64,000 nt of DNA. Source: Thermodesulfovibrionia bacterium. GTDB lineage: Bacteria; Nitrospirota; Thermodesulfovibrionia; UBA6902. The notes under the pieces were generated by a model. That model was not told the DNA's origin. It ran no database searches and worked only from the letters and a program-made list of their open reading frames with translations. Location: positions 1 to 64,000 of the forward strand of contig CALZGI010000026.1 of assembly GCA_945786855.1 (NCBI GenBank), written 5' to 3'. The stretch's first letter is position 1, and every line of letters begins with the position of its first letter. Of the stretch, positions 29,725 to 38,835 are shown piece by piece. A program made the position numbers and the translations under genes.

Positions 29725-32095
29725 TCATATTTTTGTCTTCCTTCGCCTGATTTCCGGTTTCCGGATTATTATTTTGCAGCGGGGCTTCAGGGGCTGCCAT
29801 GTATTCCTTACTCATCTCTTTTTCAAGCCGTTCTATCTCCTTCGCCAGTTCCGAGTTCGGTGATCCCGCACCCTCAGGCTCTTCACCCACTCCATCAGAC
29901 TTCTCATCGCCCTCCAGGACGCCTTCACCTGATTCATTTAAGTTGCCTCCCGGACTGCCATGGTCAACACCTTCTTTTGCTTCACCCTCACTGCCTTTAT
30001 TCAGAGACTTACTTTCTTGTGGAGCACTCTTCTCCGGGGCCGTATCTGTATCATTCCCCATATCAATTTCTGTGAGCAACTGATCCAGGTCATCTCCGTC
30101 CAGTATCTGATTCGGTTCGGCTTCGATCTCCTTCTGGACGTTGTTACTATCCGGCACCGCCTGCCCGGACTCATCTGTGACTGACTGCACATCATCTTTA
30201 ATATCCGCTTCCGGATCCCCTTCTGTTTCTGCTTCCCCTGCGCTCTCCAGATCTTGCTCTTCTTCAGCCTCATTACGCTGAACTTCCGGCACTCCTGCCT
30301 TTTCCGGTTCCTGTTCTTTCTGTCTTTCTTTGCCGCTCTCCGTGCCAGCTTCTTCCAGCTGTTCTCCCATGCCTTCCGATGCAGCAGGGTCCTCCTCGGG
30401 ACCTTCTATTTCTTCCAGCGCTATCTCCTCTTTCTCTTCATCTTCCTCTGCATCCTGTTCATCATTCTGCTCCTGGGGGGGCTCCTCATGAACTGCTGCT
30501 TTATCAAGAACTATTTCCTCTTTCTCTTCATCTTCCCCTGCATTCTGTTCATCATTCTGCTCCTGCGGCTCTTCCTGAAGTGCTGTTTCTTTTTCAGCGG
30601 TTTCCCTTTTTCCTGTCAGGCCTTTCCTCCCGATGATGCTAAAGAAGCTGCCCAACCGTAAGACGCCCATTATGCCCTTTCTTTTGAAATACAGAACTAT
30701 AATGAGAGCAAGCACTGCATTAAAGGATACAAATTGAATAATAATCTTCTTCCATGGGATCTCAGCATCTGTATCATTATTCTCAGAATTCTGTCTGTCA
30801 CGCTTCTCAATCTGTTTCTTCTTTTCCCGCTCTGCCAGGATATCCACTTTCGATTCTCTGGCATCAGCAACATTAAAAACATAGTTTTTTTCTCTTTCAA
30901 ATGTCTTTCCCTGGGCAACGATCCGTATGGTGTAGTTCCCTGGGGTAAAGGGCGCGATCTTCCGGTTGAAAATCCCACTCTCTCTGACGAAGGGAGTTAA
31001 TTTTGTTATCCCTCCTCCCGGATCGGTCATTTCAATGTAAACATTAATTGTGTCCAGTACATGCTGTTCTTCTATCGCGGCTCCGTCCTTCTCAAGCCAT
31101 ATATTAATGTCCAGAGGGTCACCAAAGGTTGCATATAATTGTTCGAAATTCGTCTTGAGTTTCAGATTGGTCATAATGTAGGCCTTGTTGTTTTCACCGG
31201 AACTGAAGAGAATTTCCCAATTTCCTGTCAGCGGTTTTTCAACTGTTATCATGTCAAACGTGCTCGATTCAAACCAGGCAACCCCTGTAGATTGTTCCTG
31301 CCTGGAGAATGATTGTCCGTCAGGATCCCTGAGCTCAATCTTCGTTTCAGCTGAACCCTTTGTTGCAACAATAGTCACTTCTTCAATAGATCCGTCCACA
31401 ACAAATCCGTTGGCAGTCATGGGAAGCATTTCGGGGCTTTTCAGATTTTCAAATATGGAGGTAAAAATCAAATGAAATTCCCTGTCCGAAAGGGCAAGGT
31501 TGTAAAAACCGCCGGTGCGTTTCGAGATCTTTTCCAGCAGCTCTCTGGCTGACTGCTCGGTAAACGCTATGGCATACACCTTCACTTCATTGTCTTCAAG
31601 CAGCGGTGCGAGTTCATTCTTCATTTTTTCAAGAAGCCGCCTGTCCTCTTCAGGATCGCCCACATCCATCATACCGTCAGACATGAGTATGATAAACCTG
31701 GACCTTTCAGGCTCTGTGTCCTCTGAAAGGATTTCGAAGCCCGTGCTTAATGCCTGAAAGAGATTCGTATAAAGACCGTTGGAGGAAATCCTGTCTGCAG
31801 CCCTGAGCAGATTAGCTCGGTTTTCATCAGAGTTCACTGGAGTTAAATCAATTAACTGATACCCCTTGTCACTGAAACTTACCACGCTCGCCCTGTCCTT
31901 CTCTTTCAGAAGCGATATAAACAGCTTTGCGGCAGGGATGCGAAGTGACTGCGGGTCAGTGTTTTTCATACTTCCGGAGCTGTCCATTACAAGGACTACA
32001 TCAATATTATTGTCCGCCGAAAATGAAATTCCGGAATACAGCAACATCGCTCCGGCAATCAGGAATATCACGAAAAATTTCAAACCACTCTTCAC
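29690..32095 (-). CDS. VWA-domain membrane protein with long acidic tail
   Basis: The 801-residue protein begins with a signal peptide (LKFFVIFLIAGAMLLYSGISFSA). A von Willebrand A domain follows with the MIDAS motif VVLVMDSSGSMKN and later FIILMSDGMMDVGDPEED. A second beta-rich region (residues 230-425) comes next. A transmembrane helix near residues 450-475 (IIIQFVSFNAVLALIIVLYF) precedes a roughly 320-residue, very Glu/Asp/Gln-rich disordered tail. The tail holds an in-frame 30-residue duplication (30421-30474 and 30511-30564, 90-bp period). VWA proteins with this layout often act in metal-dependent protein binding at the cell surface. The specific role is unknown. Its 3' end overlaps the coiled-coil gene. 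Confidence 0.8.
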   Translation of the reverse strand: MKSGLKFFVIFLIAGAMLLYSGISFSADNNIDVVLVMDSSGSMKNTDPQSLRIPAAKLFISLLKEKDRASVVSFSDKGYQLIDLTPVNSDENRANLLRAADRISSNGLYTNLFQALSTGFEILSEDTEPERSRFIILMSDGMMDVGDPEEDRRLLEKMKNELAPLLEDNEVKVYAIAFTEQSARELLEKISKRTGGFYNLALSDREFHLIFTSIFENLKSPEMLPMTANGFVVDGSIEEVTIVATKGSAETKIELRDPDGQSFSRQEQSTGVAWFESSTFDMITVEKPLTGNWEILFSSGENNKAYIMTNLKLKTNFEQLYATFGDPLDINIWLEKDGAAIEEQHVLDTINVYIEMTDPGGGITKLTPFVRESGIFNRKIAPFTPGNYTIRIVAQGKTFEREKNYVFNVADARESKVDILAEREKKKQIEKRDRQNSENNDTDAEIPWKKIIIQFVSFNAVLALIIVLYFKRKGIMGVLRLGSFFSIIGRKGLTGKRETAEKETALQEEPQEQNDEQNAGEDEEKEEIVLDKAAVHEEPPQEQNDEQDAEEDEEKEEIALEEIEGPEEDPAASEGMGEQLEEAGTESGKERQKEQEPEKAGVPEVQRNEAEEEQDLESAGEAETEGDPEADIKDDVQSVTDESGQAVPDSNNVQKEIEAEPNQILDGDDLDQLLTEIDMGNDTDTAPEKSAPQESKSLNKGSEGEAKEGVDHGSPGGNLNESGEGVLEGDEKSDGVGEEPEGAGSPNSELAKEIERLEKEMSKEYMAAPEAPLQNNNPETGNQAKEDKNMSGPQKEGAGSD
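30421..30570. repeat. 90-bp direct repeat in the acidic tail
   Basis: Two copies of CTAT(C/T)TCCTCTTTCTCTTC-type sequence start at 30421 and 30511. They encode QNDEQ(N/D)A(G/E)EDEEKEEI-like segments, a recent in-frame duplication. Confidence 0.75.
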
Positions 32096-32311
32096 TGTAA
32101 CTCCGATGATACGCTTTACTATTAGTATTTGTTATATATATCGCACATTTTGCCATATAACTTTAGTATGTCCCTTTCGGGAACGCGTCAGAGAAGAACT
32201 CAAGAAGACCGCCATGGTCTGATTTGACTTAGTTTCAATGCGGCGGGAAGACGAATTGCCATGTCATTACTTTACGGATACAGGCAATTTGAAAATTAAA
32301 GGGCAGTTATC

Positions 32312-32388
32312 TGGTCGGGGCGGAGGGATTCGAACCCCCGACATCCTGCTCCCAAAGCAGGCGCGCTACCAGGCTGCGCTACGCCCCG
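32312..32388 (-). tRNA. tRNA-Pro (TGG anticodon)
   Basis: The cloverleaf is readable on the minus strand: acceptor CGGGGCG/CGCCCCG, D-arm GCGCAGCCTGGTAGCGC, anticodon loop CTTTGGGAG giving TGG, T-loop GGTTCGAATCC, discriminator A and an encoded CCA. Length is 77 nt. Confidence 0.97.
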
Positions 32389-32524
32389 AACTATTTAGAT
32401 TATAGGAAATTATTATAAAAAAAATTGATGCAAAAAACAAATTCTCCCGAACATCCGTCGCACGATAGAATGCTCAGTTGAACGTGCTGCCCTTCCAGAA
32501 AATGCTACAAAAACAGGAAGGAAC

Positions 32525-33604
32525 TTATCGGGATTTTACAACAGCCGATGCAAATATCCAGTTCTCACAGAAGGAAGGAATAAAGGAAGTCCTGAATACA
32601 ATATTCTTAAAATACTTAGGAAGCATTTTTTTCAGAAGTTTCAGAGTTTCGGTGTCAAATTCCGCACAGCATTGCATGCTTACTACACCGTTTTTATGAA
32701 GGTTGTTTTTTACCCTGGAAAAAATCTGATTGAGAAACGCGGTGCGGTTCACATTCATAATGGCCTCGGGGTGCATTGTCAGGTCATAAATAATGGCGTC
32801 AAACCCATGCTTTTCGTCGAGGAACCTGCTTGCATCGTCAATCACAACGTTTGTTCTTCTGTTTGCAAATGCTTTTTTGCATACACCGGGCATATATTTT
32901 TTGGCAGCTTCAATTACTTCTTTATCAATTTCAACAAGATACGCGCTTTTCGGTTTATATTTAAGAACTTCTCTCAGCACGCCGCCGTCTCCACCTCCCA
33001 GGATGGCAACACTATCAAGCTTGTTTCTCCTTTCAATAACCGGTAAGACCATTGCTGAATCATAGGCCTCAATATCACTCTCAGCTATCTGCAGGTCCTT
33101 ATCGAGAAACATCATCCTGCCGAAACTTGAATTATCGATGATGTCAAGCTGTTGATATTTAGTTCTCTTGCTCAGTAACAGTTTATCGATATGATATTTA
33201 ACTTCAAACCCTGCCCCTGAGAAGGACGTAATCCACTCTTTCTGCTTCACCTCTATGGGATTCCCCCGGTGAACTTCCAGGACCCTTACCGTTTTTGGCT
33301 TAAGCCTGCCTTTCAAGATATTCAGCAGGGTCTCTACTGCCTTCGAACCACTGCCGCAGGTAAATATATCGATAGAAGCATGGCGCGCTTCAGGATATGT
33401 GTGTATTGCAATATGAGATTCACTGATAACAGCTATCAGGGTGACACCCAGGGGATTGAATTTTTTCCCCGTCATGTTGACAAGACTCAGCCCGCTCTCC
33501 CTGATTCCCTGCTTCAAGGCCTGCTCCAGAGCTTTCCTGTCATTCAGAATTCCCTGGGAGCAGTAAATAAATTCCGCGATAAGCTGTCGTCCTAGCGGCT
33601 TCAT
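32525..33604 (-). CDS. SpeD-SpeE fusion: S-adenosylmethionine decarboxylase and spermidine synthase
   Basis: A 359-residue two-domain polyamine enzyme. Residues 1-115 or so are a bacterial pro-AdoMetDC. The self-cleavage site SESHIAIHTYPE puts the future pyruvoyl Ser at 63, with His68 and Cys83 (IFTCGSG) at the positions known for the Thermotoga-type enzyme. Residues 125-359 are a spermidine synthase: KYQQLDIIDNSSFGRMMFLDKDLQIAESDIEAYDSAMV, AILGGGDGGVLREVLKY, LVEIDKEVIEAAKKYMP and DAIIYDLTMHPEA. The fusion lets one chain make decarboxylated SAM and use it for aminopropyl transfer. It stands alone between tRNA-Pro and the SOR-like gene. Confidence 0.93.
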   Translation of the reverse strand: MKPLGRQLIAEFIYCSQGILNDRKALEQALKQGIRESGLSLVNMTGKKFNPLGVTLIAVISESHIAIHTYPEARHASIDIFTCGSGSKAVETLLNILKGRLKPKTVRVLEVHRGNPIEVKQKEWITSFSGAGFEVKYHIDKLLLSKRTKYQQLDIIDNSSFGRMMFLDKDLQIAESDIEAYDSAMVLPVIERRNKLDSVAILGGGDGGVLREVLKYKPKSAYLVEIDKEVIEAAKKYMPGVCKKAFANRRTNVVIDDASRFLDEKHGFDAIIYDLTMHPEAIMNVNRTAFLNQIFSRVKNNLHKNGVVSMQCCAEFDTETLKLLKKMLPKYFKNIVFRTSFIPSFCENWIFASAVVKSR

Positions 33605-33938
33605 ATGATTTCTTTCTTCTTAATTTATGAAGGTTTTTCCTGAATGCCCGGACATGCATAAACAGGGAGCATAAATGTCTCTAGAATAGGCTGCCCTGAA
33701 GCGTTTTCTTTCCGGGTGCTCATTATATCAATTACAATTACAAATTGTCCATGACACCCACGGAGAATAAAGAACATAAAAATCATGAGATTACAGCTGT
33801 GAAATGTGATAGAATAGTCACAGCAAATGGTTCTCGCTACGAATTGAACTCAACTGAGGTATAAATTTTATTCCTGGCTTGTATGCATGGTCCTCGTCGT
33901 TGATTCGCAGTATCGATAAAATGTAGACAGGAGGTTTA
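33605..33938. other. 334-bp intergenic region, no gene seen
   Basis: AT-rich divergent spacer between speD-speE and the SOR-like gene. It contains a 7-bp-arm inverted repeat, GCTGTGA (33796-33802) and TCACAGC (33818-33824), enclosing TGTGA-N8-TCACA. That arrangement resembles a regulator site, but the spacing does not fit the CRP consensus. Nothing else is supported. Confidence 0.4.
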
Positions 33939-33941
33939 GTG

Positions 33942-34412
33942 ATGAAGACTTTCACATGTCAAATTTGCGGTTACATTGCCTTTGATCAGGCACCGGTAGA
34001 CTGTCCTGTTTGTAACTCGGCGATAGAAAATTTCGACAATAATCCCGATGCCATTGAAACACCTGCTGACGCTGACAATCTCAGTGAAACAGAAGGGACG
34101 CATATCCCGCAAATACTTGTAAGGAGAGAATGCGGTTTCAATCACGGAGAAGAATGTAGAGAAATTCAGGTATCAGTCGGTGAAATTGAACACGTAATGG
34201 AGAGTGAGCACTTTATCAATTTTATCGATTTTTATATAAACAGACAGTACATGACACGGATTATACTCACACCAAAAAACAACCATCCCGTATGCACACT
34301 TCATACCAAATTAAGCAAGGGGACGCTCTCTGTCATTGCAAACTGCAATGTCCATGGGAACTGGCGGAGCAAGATCAGGCTGGATGAAATGCTTACGCAG
34401 GAGAAACAGTGA
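33942..34412 (+). CDS. rubredoxin-like / superoxide-reductase-like protein
   Basis: A 156-residue protein. The N-terminus has a rubredoxin-like knuckle pair (C6 QI C9 GYIAF and C21 PV C24). The C-terminal half resembles the SOR-like (desulfoferrodoxin/neelaredoxin) domain: VSVGEIEHVMESEHFINFIDFYIN, then VIANCNVHGNW, matching the Cys/His iron-ligand pair CNxHGxW. Some ligand histidines are not at textbook spacing. It could reduce superoxide using rubredoxin-type iron, or be a divergent non-catalytic relative. AGGAGG lies 7 nt before the ATG at 33942. A GTG at 33939 is also open. Confidence 0.78.
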   Translation: MKTFTCQICGYIAFDQAPVDCPVCNSAIENFDNNPDAIETPADADNLSETEGTHIPQILVRRECGFNHGEECREIQVSVGEIEHVMESEHFINFIDFYINRQYMTRIILTPKNNHPVCTLHTKLSKGTLSVIANCNVHGNWRSKIRLDEMLTQEKQ

Positions 34413-34581
34413 ACAAAAATGCCTCCCCTCTCTTCCCTTTCCAGAATGACAATTCATCAATAAGCTCGTGTCATGAGAGGGCCCCGCACCTGCCCTGACG
34501 CACACTGTTTACCTTTAAAAGCATGAGCATTAAGCCTTTCCCCCATTCCATTTTCTCACACCCTCTGTGATATAATTGCAC

Positions 34582-35916
34582 ATGCGCGTCATTATTGTGG
34601 GAGCCGGTGAAGTAGGATTTCAATTAGCAAAATTTCTCTCTGCTGAAGATATCGATGTTGTTGTCATTGATAAGAGTAAAAATAAACTGAAACGGCTGAC
34701 CGAGGAACTTGACGTTGCACTTGTTGAAGGTGAAGGCGGCTCTCCATCAGTACTGAAAGACGCCGGTGCCGATGAAGCCGAGATCCTGCTTGCTGTTACC
34801 GATATCGACGAAGCGAATATGATTTCATGCCTTGTTGCAAAAGTCATGTTTCAGATACCCAGAAATGTGGCGAGGATAAGAAACCTGGAATACTTCTCCA
34901 ATGAGATTCTTTTGCATAGTCTCGGGATAAATCCTGCCATATGCCCCGAAATAGAAGCCGCCAAAGCCGTAATCAGATTAATCGAGGTACCTTTCGCCGC
35001 AGATGTCGAAGATTTTGAAAACGGGGATGTTAAGGTCATCGGCTTTCGGATCCCCTCTGATTCTAAGCTGCTCGGCAAAGCATTTAAAAATCTGCACCTG
35101 AACAAACCAAAGGTTCTTATCGGGGCCATTCAACGGGGAAGTAAAATACTGATCCCTTCCGGGAATGACACGCTCAAGAAAAACGATATCATTTATCTCC
35201 CCGCTAAGAGGGAGGATATTGATGCCGTCTGCAGCAGTATCGGCGCCATCTCAACGCCTGCAAAGAGAATTATGATCGTCGGCGGCGGGCGGATAGGATT
35301 TTATGTTGCAAAGACACTGGAAGAAGAAAATCTCAGCGTAAAAATCATAGAAAAAAATGTTGAGCGGTGCAAGTTTCTGCTGAAATCCCTGAAAAAAAGT
35401 GTAATCCTCCATGGAGACGGTTCGGACCAGAAGCTGCTTGAAGAGGAAAATATCAATGACATGGACATCTTTGCCGCAATCTCTAATAATGAAGAAGTAA
35501 ATATCATGGCGTCCATGCTCGCCAAAAGCCTTGGAGCAAAAAAGGTCATTGCTATTGTAAACCGCACCGATTATCTGCCTCTCGCCAACAACCTCGGGAT
35601 TGAAGCAGTCCTGAGCCCCCGTCTGATTACCGCCGGGAGCATATTAAAATATGTACGGAGCGGAAACATCCTCTCCCTTACCACGGTGGCTGAAGGCAAG
35701 GCTGAAATCATGGAAGCTGAGGTAAAGGAGGGGTCAATTCTGAGCGGGAAAACGCTGCTTGAAGTTGAACTTCCCCAAAAGACCCTTATAGGGGCGATTA
35801 TCAGGGACAGGAACGTTATCATTCCCTCCGGTGAAGATAAAATCGTCAATGATGATAAGCTGATCATATTTACTCTGCAGGAATCTGTAAAGCAGGTACA
35901 AAAACTCCTCGCATGA
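34582..35916 (+). CDS. trkA: Trk potassium uptake regulator TrkA
   Basis: A cytoplasmic NAD-binding regulatory subunit that gates the TrkH channel. The 444 residues form two repeats of RCK_N plus RCK_C. The first has MRVIIVGAGEVGFQLAKFLS and a nucleotide-binding Asp after VVVID. The second has IMIVGGGRIGFYVAKTLEEENLSVKIIE and VILHGDGSDQKLLEEENI. TrkA_C parts end each half (IGAIQRGSKILIPSGNDTL, IGAIIRDRNVIIPSGEDKI). The stop overlaps trkH as ATGA. I chose 34582 because MRVIIVGAG is the usual N-terminus. Confidence 0.95.
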   Translation: MRVIIVGAGEVGFQLAKFLSAEDIDVVVIDKSKNKLKRLTEELDVALVEGEGGSPSVLKDAGADEAEILLAVTDIDEANMISCLVAKVMFQIPRNVARIRNLEYFSNEILLHSLGINPAICPEIEAAKAVIRLIEVPFAADVEDFENGDVKVIGFRIPSDSKLLGKAFKNLHLNKPKVLIGAIQRGSKILIPSGNDTLKKNDIIYLPAKREDIDAVCSSIGAISTPAKRIMIVGGGRIGFYVAKTLEEENLSVKIIEKNVERCKFLLKSLKKSVILHGDGSDQKLLEEENINDMDIFAAISNNEEVNIMASMLAKSLGAKKVIAIVNRTDYLPLANNLGIEAVLSPRLITAGSILKYVRSGNILSLTTVAEGKAEIMEAEVKEGSILSGKTLLEVELPQKTLIGAIIRDRNVIIPSGEDKIVNDDKLIIFTLQESVKQVQKLLA

Positions 35917-37361
35917 ACATTGTGCTTGTTTTCAATCTCGTTGCGGTCATACTCCTCTTTTCTTCATTATTCATGCTTATCCCTTTCGCAACTTCCTTCC
36001 TGTATCAGGGCAGCGACCTGAAGGCAATGGGCCTCTCCTTTGTATTCACATTTCTTTCAGGCCTTTGCATATATTTTCTGACAAAGAGCCAGAAAAAGAG
36101 AGAACTGAAACATCGAGACGGCTTTGCTGTGGTAACCATGAGCTGGCTCGCCATGTCCTTTTTCGGGGCACTTCCGTACCTGATGTCGGGCACCTGCCTC
36201 TCTTTTACGGACGCCTACTTTGAATCAATGGCCGGCTTTACAACAACGGGCTCATCTGTCCTGAGCAACCTCGAGGAACTCCCCCATGGAATTCTCCTCT
36301 GGAGAAGCCTTACACAATGGATGGGCGGCATGGGAATTATTGTTTTCTCTCTCGCGATCCTCCCCATGCTTGGTGCCGGTGGAATGCAGCTGTTTAAGGC
36401 AGAAGTTCCTGAAATAGGTGTTGAAAAATTAAAGCCCAGGATTATCGACATGGCCAAGTCTCTCTGGTATATTTACACAGGTCTCACTGCCGTTCTGGCC
36501 CTTTTCCTGTCCCTTGCCGGAATGAATGTATTTGATGCTCTCTGCCACGCACTTACTACCATGGCCACCGGGGGGTTTTCTACGAAGAGTGCCAGCATAG
36601 CACATTTCCAGAGTGGTCTCATTGATTTTATCATAACGGTATTCATGTTTTTGGCCGGAATCAATTTTTCCCTCCACTTTTATGCACTGAGAGGCAATCT
36701 GTCACGCTTTACAAAAAGCAGTGAGTTCAAGTTTTACTGCTCTGTTGTCTTTCTATCCATAACCCTTATCACATTGAATATCATGCGGCTGTGGCAATAT
36801 TCATTCCCGGATGCATTGCGTTATGCGTCATTTCAGGTCGTTTCGGTAATGACGACCACCGGGTATGCAACAGCAGATTATGAACTTTGGCCGGTATTTT
36901 CCCAGATGCTCCTCCTGTGCCTGATGTTTTTTGGCGGAATGGTAGGTTCAACGGGCGGAGGGATGAAGCAGGTGAGGATCCTGCTGATGGTGAAGCAGGC
37001 ATACCGGGAGCTTTATCACCTTATTCACCCCCATGCGTTAACGGCCCTGAAGCTGGACGATAAAAACGTTCCCAAGGAAACCCTTGGAGGGATATGGGGG
37101 TTTCTTTTCCTGTTCATATTAATATCAGTCATTGCAACAATCTTCATGACTGCCCTCGGCATGGACATTATCACCTCCGCAAGTACCGTTATTTCTTCAA
37201 TGGCGAATGTCGGACCTGCTCTGGGAGATGCCGGGCCTACAGAGAACTACGCGGCTATTCCCGCTGCGGGGAAATGGGTCCTTGCTCTCTGCATGATGAT
37301 AGGAAGACTCGAAATCTACACAGTCATATTACTTTTCATGCCGCTTTTCTGGAAAAAATGA
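35913..37361 (+). CDS. trkH: Trk potassium channel subunit TrkH
   Basis: A 482-residue polytopic membrane protein with four selectivity-loop repeats. Visible pore segments include SMAGFTTTGSSVL, ALTTMATGGFSTKSAS, SVMTTTGYATADYELWP and SSMANVGPALG. MGGMGIIVFSLAILPMLGAGGMQLFKAEVPE and GGMVGSTGGGMKQVRIL are further family hallmarks. It forms the K+ path with TrkA as the ring below. It overlaps trkA by 4 nt. Confidence 0.95.
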   Translation: MNIVLVFNLVAVILLFSSLFMLIPFATSFLYQGSDLKAMGLSFVFTFLSGLCIYFLTKSQKKRELKHRDGFAVVTMSWLAMSFFGALPYLMSGTCLSFTDAYFESMAGFTTTGSSVLSNLEELPHGILLWRSLTQWMGGMGIIVFSLAILPMLGAGGMQLFKAEVPEIGVEKLKPRIIDMAKSLWYIYTGLTAVLALFLSLAGMNVFDALCHALTTMATGGFSTKSASIAHFQSGLIDFIITVFMFLAGINFSLHFYALRGNLSRFTKSSEFKFYCSVVFLSITLITLNIMRLWQYSFPDALRYASFQVVSVMTTTGYATADYELWPVFSQMLLLCLMFFGGMVGSTGGGMKQVRILLMVKQAYRELYHLIHPHALTALKLDDKNVPKETLGGIWGFLFLFILISVIATIFMTALGMDIITSASTVISSMANVGPALGDAGPTENYAAIPAAGKWVLALCMMIGRLEIYTVILLFMPLFWKK

Positions 37362-37707
37362 GCGCGCAATCCCGATGAAAAATACCATACGCCACAGGCA
37401 AATGATGCTGAAATAAATACCTGAATTGCTCCGGCTAAAAAAAAATGTGATCTCATCCCTTGACAAGACAGATGGATATTTGATTTTATGTATGTAACAG
37501 CTTGCATAAGAAATGAAACAAATATGCATGAATATGATGATGAAAAAAATTACAGCAAAGTGTATGAATAATATTTGGCATAAAAAAAAACTAAAGTAAT
37601 TGGCAGAATTTACCGTAACTAGAATCATTCGGAAAAAGCCATAGGCAATTATGAATGAGCTGTATGATAAGAGGTAAATTTTTTTTGAAACAAAAAAACA
37701 ATTATTT
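37362..37707. other. 346-bp AT-rich intergenic region, no gene seen
   Basis: Very AT-rich stretch after trkH with homopolymer A/T runs. I see no ORF with a ribosome-binding site, no tRNA, and no GEMM-type riboswitch core. It may be the leader of the pil operon transcript. Confidence 0.5.
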
Positions 37708-37752
37708 AAAGACTATTCCCAGGGAACAGAATTACCAGGATAGTCTTTTTTT
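37708..37752 (+). terminator. terminator-like hairpin just upstream of pilM
   Basis: AAAGACTAT(T)CC pairs with GGATAGTCTTT, followed by a T-run, only 30 nt before the pilM start. It could end a leader RNA (attenuator) or terminate read-through from trkAH. Confidence 0.65.
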
Positions 37753-37782
37753 ATGCACGATGATCGGGGGGCCTCTAAAATA

Positions 37783-38835
37783 ATGTTACTTGGCAAGAAA
37801 GACATAATCGGCCTCGACATCGGCTCGAAACATATCAAGGCAGTTCAGTTAAGAGAGAACAAGGGCAGTCATCGACTGGAACGTTTGGGAATAACCACTC
37901 TCCAGCCTGAACTGATCGTTGACGGTTCTATCCTGGATTCCACCCATGTCGTGAATGCAATAAAAGAACTTGTTTCAAATACCGATATCAAGGCAAAGGA
38001 TGTTACGTTGTCGGTATCGGGCCATTCATCGGTCATTATCAAAAGGGTGTCTTTACCGCAAATGACTGAAGACGAACTGGATGAGCAAATCCAGTTTGAA
38101 GCAGAGCAGTATATTCCCTTTGACATTGAAGACGTAAGCCTTGACTTTCAGATACTTGGTCCTGCTGAAGAAGAAAACATGATGGATGTCCTCATCGTGG
38201 CTGTGAAGAAAGACAAGATTAATGAGTATGTAACGGTGGTGAGAGAAGCGGGCCTGAACCCGGTCATCGTCGATGTGGATGCATTTGCCCTCGAAAATAT
38301 GTACGAGCTCAATTACGATGTTAAAGAAGGCGAGAACATTGCACTTGTGAACATTGGTGCCAGCATGATTAACATCAACATCCTGAAAGGCGGCATATCG
38401 GTATTTACAAGGGACAGTTCAGTCGGCGGCAATCTGCTCACCGAGGCGTTACAGAAAGAATTTACAGTGTCATATACCAATGCAGAGAAATTAAAACAGA
38501 AAGAATCTGTGGAAGGCGTATCGGAAGAGAACGTAAAAGTCGCATTAAATACGGCATTCGAGGACATCATCACAGAAATTTCACGTTCCTTTGATTATTT
38601 CCGGGACACAACAAACTATGAAAATGTTGATGAGATAATTTTGAGCGGAGGAGTAGCGCTCACAAATGATTTTGCCCAGTCACTCTCAGAGCGGGCTGGA
38701 GTAAATGTAAATGTTGCAGAACCGTTTAAAAATGTGAATGTGCCTGAAACGTTTGATAAGGAATATCTGAAAAAGGTATCTCCCCTTGTTTCAGTTGCTG
38801 TTGGCCTTGCCATGAGAAGGGTAGGAGACAAATGA
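37783..38835 (+). CDS. pilM: type IV pilus inner-membrane assembly ATPase-like PilM
   Basis: An actin-like cytoplasmic protein that binds the N-terminus of PilN. The family opening KKDIIGLDIGSKHIKAVQLREN and the nucleotide-fold blocks SLPQMTEDELDEQIQFEAEQYIPFDIEDVSLDFQIL, NIALVNIGASMININI, FTRDSSVGGNLLTEALQ and EIILSGGVALTNDF are present. I take the ATG at 37783 (350 aa). The in-frame ATG at 37753 overlaps the T-run of the upstream hairpin. It overlaps pilN by 4 nt. Confidence 0.93.
   Translation: MLLGKKDIIGLDIGSKHIKAVQLRENKGSHRLERLGITTLQPELIVDGSILDSTHVVNAIKELVSNTDIKAKDVTLSVSGHSSVIIKRVSLPQMTEDELDEQIQFEAEQYIPFDIEDVSLDFQILGPAEEENMMDVLIVAVKKDKINEYVTVVREAGLNPVIVDVDAFALENMYELNYDVKEGENIALVNIGASMININILKGGISVFTRDSSVGGNLLTEALQKEFTVSYTNAEKLKQKESVEGVSEENVKVALNTAFEDIITEISRSFDYFRDTTNYENVDEIILSGGVALTNDFAQSLSERAGVNVNVAEPFKNVNVPETFDKEYLKKVSPLVSVAVGLAMRRVGDK

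Noticed and set aside
29799-30661. Long plus-strand ORFs opposite the acidic tail of the VWA gene
   Set aside because: They are frame shadows of a Glu/Asp-rich low-complexity region (read as Ser/Phe/Leu-rich) with no ribosome-binding sites or family features.
33796-33824. CRP/FNR site upstream of the SOR-like gene
   Set aside because: The half-sites TGTGA and TCACA are 8 nt apart instead of 6, and no clear -10 box is positioned with it. Kept only as a note in the intergenic entry.
37362-37752. c-di-GMP (GEMM) riboswitch upstream of the pil operon
   Set aside because: The conserved GEMM core (GCAAAGCC-type and tetraloop segments) is not present; only a terminator-like hairpin is seen.
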